A DNA stretch of 25,381 nt. Origin: JBASRP01 sp044866075. GTDB lineage: Bacteria; Actinomycetota; AC-67. Each line of letters begins with the position of its first letter. Positions within the stretch are counted from its first letter, which is position 1. The notes under the pieces are model-generated. The model was given only the letters and a program-made list of their open reading frames with translations. It searched no databases and was not told the origin of the DNA. The translations under genes were made by a program, and so were the position numbers. Shown here piece after piece: positions 23,181 to 25,381 of the stretch. Location: positions 1 to 25,381 of the forward strand of contig JBIOTQ010000151.1 of the NCBI GenBank assembly GCA_044866075.1, written 5' to 3'.

Positions 23181-24710
23181 ATGCTAGAAGCCCGCACCCT
23201 GTGGGAACTCGCGTCGAAGCGCGCCGTCGAAACCCCCGACGCGCGCATGATCGTGGACGAACGCGGCGACTCCATGACGTTCGGCGAGTTCATCCCGGCC
23301 GCCGAGCGCGCCGCGGCGGGCCTCGCCGCGATAGGGGTCGGTGAGGGGGCCGTCGTCTCGTGGCAGCTCCCGTCGTGGAAGGAATCGATGGTGCTGGTCG
23401 CCGCTTTGGCGCGGCTCGGCGCCATCCAAAACCCGATCCTTCCGATCTACCGTGAGCGCGAGGTGGGCTTCATCGCGCGGCAAGCACAATCGAATCTGCT
23501 CATCGCTCCGCCGACGTTCCGCGGGTTCGACTACGAGGCGATGGCGCGCGGGATCGCGGCGGACGTCCCCGGCCTGGAGGTGCTCGTCGCCGACCGCTCT
23601 CTTCCGGAGGACGACGCCGGTTCGTTGCCGGCGTTCGTATCGCCGCCGGGCGATCTCCCGGTCCGGTGGCTGTTCTACACGTCGGGAACGACCGCCGATC
23701 CGAAGGGAGCGCAGCACACCGACGCGACGATCGACGCGGCCGCGCGCGGCATGTCGGAGCGGCTCGACCTGGCGCCGGAGGACAGGCACTCGCTCGTTTT
23801 TCCGTTCACGCACATCGGCGGGATCATCTGGTTGTTCGCGGGATTGCAGGTCGGGTGCCTCAACATCCTGGACGAAGCGTTCAACCCGGAGACGACGATC
23901 CCGCTTCTGCAGCGCGAGGGCGTCACGCTCGCAGGCTCGGGCACCTTCTTCCACATGGCGTACCTCAAAGCGCAGCGCGACGCCGCGTCGTCGAAGCTCT
24001 TCCCGCACGTGCGCGCCTACCCGGGCGGTGGCGCGCCGAAGCCGCCGCAGTTGCACTACGACCTGAAGCAGGAGCTGGGAGGCGCCGGCATCGTGTCCGG
24101 CTACGGCCTGACCGAGACGCCGATCCTCACGATGGCGTCCGTCGATGACTCGGACGAGGTTCTCGCCAATACCGAAGGGCATGCGCTGCGCGGCGTGACG
24201 CTGCGGCTCGTCACGCTCGACGGCAAGGAAGCGGGGATCGGCGAGGAGGGCGAGATCCGCGCGAAGGCCCCGCAGATGATGAAGGGCTACCTCGATTCGT
24301 CCCTCGACGCCGACGCGTTCGACGACGAGGGATGGTTCCGGACCGGGGACCTCGGACGGCTCGACGCCGACGGCAACGTCACGATCACCGGACGGCTGAA
24401 GGACATCATCATCCGCAAAGGCGAGAACATCAGCGCCAAGGAGATCGAGGATCTCCTCTTCACGCATCCGAAGATCGCCGACGCGGCCGTGATCGGGTTG
24501 CCGGACCCGGCGAGCGGCGAGCGCGCCTGCGCCGTCGTGGCTCTGAAGGACGCGAAGGATCCGCTCGCCTTCGAGGAGATGGCATCGTTCTTGAAGGAGA
24601 AGGGCCTCCGCGTGCAGGCCGTTCCCGAACAACTGGAGATCCTGGACGCGTTGCCGCGCAACCCGGCCGGCAAGGTACTGAAGCAAGACCTGAAGGCGCG
24701 GTTCTCGTGA
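23181..24710 (+). CDS. AMP-forming acyl-CoA synthetase (cyclohexanecarboxylate-CoA-ligase-like)
   Basis: A 509-aa adenylate-forming ligase making an acyl-CoA from a free acid, ATP and CoA. Motifs in order: YTSGTTADPKG (166-176, with Ala-Asp replacing the usual Gly-x), SGYGLTETP (about 310-318), GWFRTGDLG (about 388-396), GRLKDIIIRKGENISAKEIE (about 410-429) and catalytic Lys498 in NPAGKVLK. The overall pattern recalls the ligases for cyclic or branched acids (AliA-like) rather than long-chain fatty-acid enzymes; that is from memory. The ATG at 23181 has GGGGAGG 5 bases upstream. It overlaps the enoyl-CoA hydratase start by 4 bases (GTGA). Clearly different from the FadD3-like ligase, so two different acids may be activated. 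Confidence 0.92.
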   Translation: MLEARTLWELASKRAVETPDARMIVDERGDSMTFGEFIPAAERAAAGLAAIGVGEGAVVSWQLPSWKESMVLVAALARLGAIQNPILPIYREREVGFIARQAQSNLLIAPPTFRGFDYEAMARGIAADVPGLEVLVADRSLPEDDAGSLPAFVSPPGDLPVRWLFYTSGTTADPKGAQHTDATIDAAARGMSERLDLAPEDRHSLVFPFTHIGGIIWLFAGLQVGCLNILDEAFNPETTIPLLQREGVTLAGSGTFFHMAYLKAQRDAASSKLFPHVRAYPGGGAPKPPQLHYDLKQELGGAGIVSGYGLTETPILTMASVDDSDEVLANTEGHALRGVTLRLVTLDGKEAGIGEEGEIRAKAPQMMKGYLDSSLDADAFDDEGWFRTGDLGRLDADGNVTITGRLKDIIIRKGENISAKEIEDLLFTHPKIADAAVIGLPDPASGERACAVVALKDAKDPLAFEEMASFLKEKGLRVQAVPEQLEILDALPRNPAGKVLKQDLKARFS

Positions 24711-25381
24711 GCGACGACACCGTTCTGCTCACCTTCGAAGGCGCCGTCGCGGTCGTCACTCTGAACAGGCCCGACCGCCACAACGCGTTCAACGACGCGA
24801 TGGACGCGCGCTTCTTCGAGGTGCTCGCCGATTTGCGTAAACGCGACGACGTGCGCTGCATCGTCTGGCGCGGCGAGGGCAAGTCGTTCTCCTCGGGACG
24901 CGACACCAAGGAGCTCGGCCAGCGCGCGAAGGGGGAGAGCGACCTCGAGTTCATCGAGATCGGGCACCGCAAGACCAAGCTGCTGTGGGAGATGCCCGTC
25001 CCGATCGCGGTCGCGCTGAAGGGATACGCGCTCGGCGGGTCGTTCGAGCGGGCGTTGCTGTGCGACATGCGCATCGCCGCGACGGATACGCGCATGGCTC
25101 TGCCCGAGGTGGGGCACGGCGTCATCCCCGACTCCGGCGGGACGGCACGGCTCTTCCAGATGGCCGGCCACGGGCTCGCCGCGGACATGGCGCTGACCGG
25201 GCGTGTCATCACGGCCGCCGAGGCGCTGCAGCACGGGATCGTGTCGCGCGTCGTCGAACCGGACAAGCTCGACGAGGAGGTCCTCGCAGTTGCGCGCGAG
25301 ATCGCCCGGCGCTCGCCACTGGCGGTGAAGTTCTCCAAGGAGGTCCTGTCGGGGCTCGCGACGCCGGAGGTCGCGCGCTCG
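24707..25381 (+). CDS. Enoyl-CoA hydratase/isomerase (crotonase family), 3' end cut by the window
   Basis: The reading frame opens with GTG at 24707, overlapping the ligase stop, and runs without a stop to the window edge (225 codons; the family is usually about 255-270 aa, so roughly 30-45 are missing). Oxyanion-hole segments are FSSGRD (61-66) and YALGGSF (107-113). Both hydratase glutamates seem present, Glu114 (GGSFER) and Glu134 (LPEVGHG), followed by IPDSGGTARL, so hydration of a 2-enoyl-CoA is more likely than simple isomerisation. It is translationally coupled to the ligase and lies under operator copy 4, consistent with use in the same catabolic pathway. Confidence 0.9.
   Translation, partial: MSDDTVLLTFEGAVAVVTLNRPDRHNAFNDAMDARFFEVLADLRKRDDVRCIVWRGEGKSFSSGRDTKELGQRAKGESDLEFIEIGHRKTKLLWEMPVPIAVALKGYALGGSFERALLCDMRIAATDTRMALPEVGHGVIPDSGGTARLFQMAGHGLAADMALTGRVITAAEALQHGIVSRVVEPDKLDEEVLAVAREIARRSPLAVKFSKEVLSGLATPEVARS

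Noticed and set aside
23184..24686. Long minus-strand open frame opposite the second acyl-CoA ligase
   Set aside because: Mirror of codon bias in the ligase gene; composition is Arg/Asp/Leu-rich with no family pattern or start signal.
1..25381. Mobile elements, phage genes, tRNA genes or CRISPR arrays
   Set aside because: No transposase or integrase motifs, terminal repeats, tRNA-like cloverleaf or regularly spaced repeats were found; codon use looks uniform throughout.

Overview
The window is gene-dense, high-GC DNA with frequent GTG and one TTG start codon, short intergenic gaps and many start/stop overlaps. Two LLM-class (F420-type) flavin oxidoreductases, FadD/FadE/Ltp-type acyl-CoA genes, class III nucleotide cyclases fused to other domains and TANNNT promoters without strong -35 boxes all suggest an actinobacterium (Actinomycetota), probably an uncultivated environmental lineage. 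No rRNA, tRNA, insertion sequence, phage gene or CRISPR array was seen, and no gap between genes exceeds about 140 bases.

Layout: (1) 21-3337: msrA on the minus strand, divergent from an AAA+ ATPase with an unrecognised N-terminal region. A metallo-beta-lactamase-fold hydrolase and a dodecin-like protein follow on the minus strand. (2) 3469-8201: an LLM oxidoreductase translationally coupled to an EamA exporter, a secreted CocE/PepX-type hydrolase on the minus strand, and a second LLM oxidoreductase. (3) 8271-11413: a FadD3-like acyl-CoA synthetase, a VOC-fold protein on the minus strand, and an unknown 81-aa protein coupled to a 265-aa protein that looks like a duplicated alpha/beta-barrel. 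(4) 11423-16281: two class III cyclases facing tail to tail. One is fused to an alpha/beta-hydrolase domain that lacks the nucleophile serine; the other is a zinc-ribbon/cyclase/STAND-ATPase/helical-repeat protein of 1175 aa. (5) 16422-25381: an acyl-CoA dehydrogenase pair, a mycosin-like membrane-anchored subtilase (minus), a thiolase-fold lyase with its DUF35 partner, a Tat-exported PhoX-like protein and a GYD protein (both minus), then a second acyl-CoA synthetase coupled to an enoyl-CoA hydratase that runs off the window.

The main finding is a 17-bp perfect or near-perfect palindrome, TCTGACG-NNN-CGTCAGA. It occurs exactly four times, each time immediately upstream of one of the acyl-CoA transcription units: 8241 before the FadD3-like gene, 16381 before the dehydrogenase pair, 19824 before the thiolase-fold/DUF35 pair, and 23148 before the second ligase and hydratase. 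This defines a scattered regulon, most simply controlled by a TetR-type repressor that is not encoded here. The enzyme set can activate an acid to its CoA ester (two ligases), desaturate it (heteromeric FadE pair), hydrate it (crotonase) and cleave it (Ltp2-like retro-aldolase with DUF35). That logic resembles side-chain and ring degradation of steroids or other branched/polycyclic acids, although the actual substrate cannot be read from the sequence.
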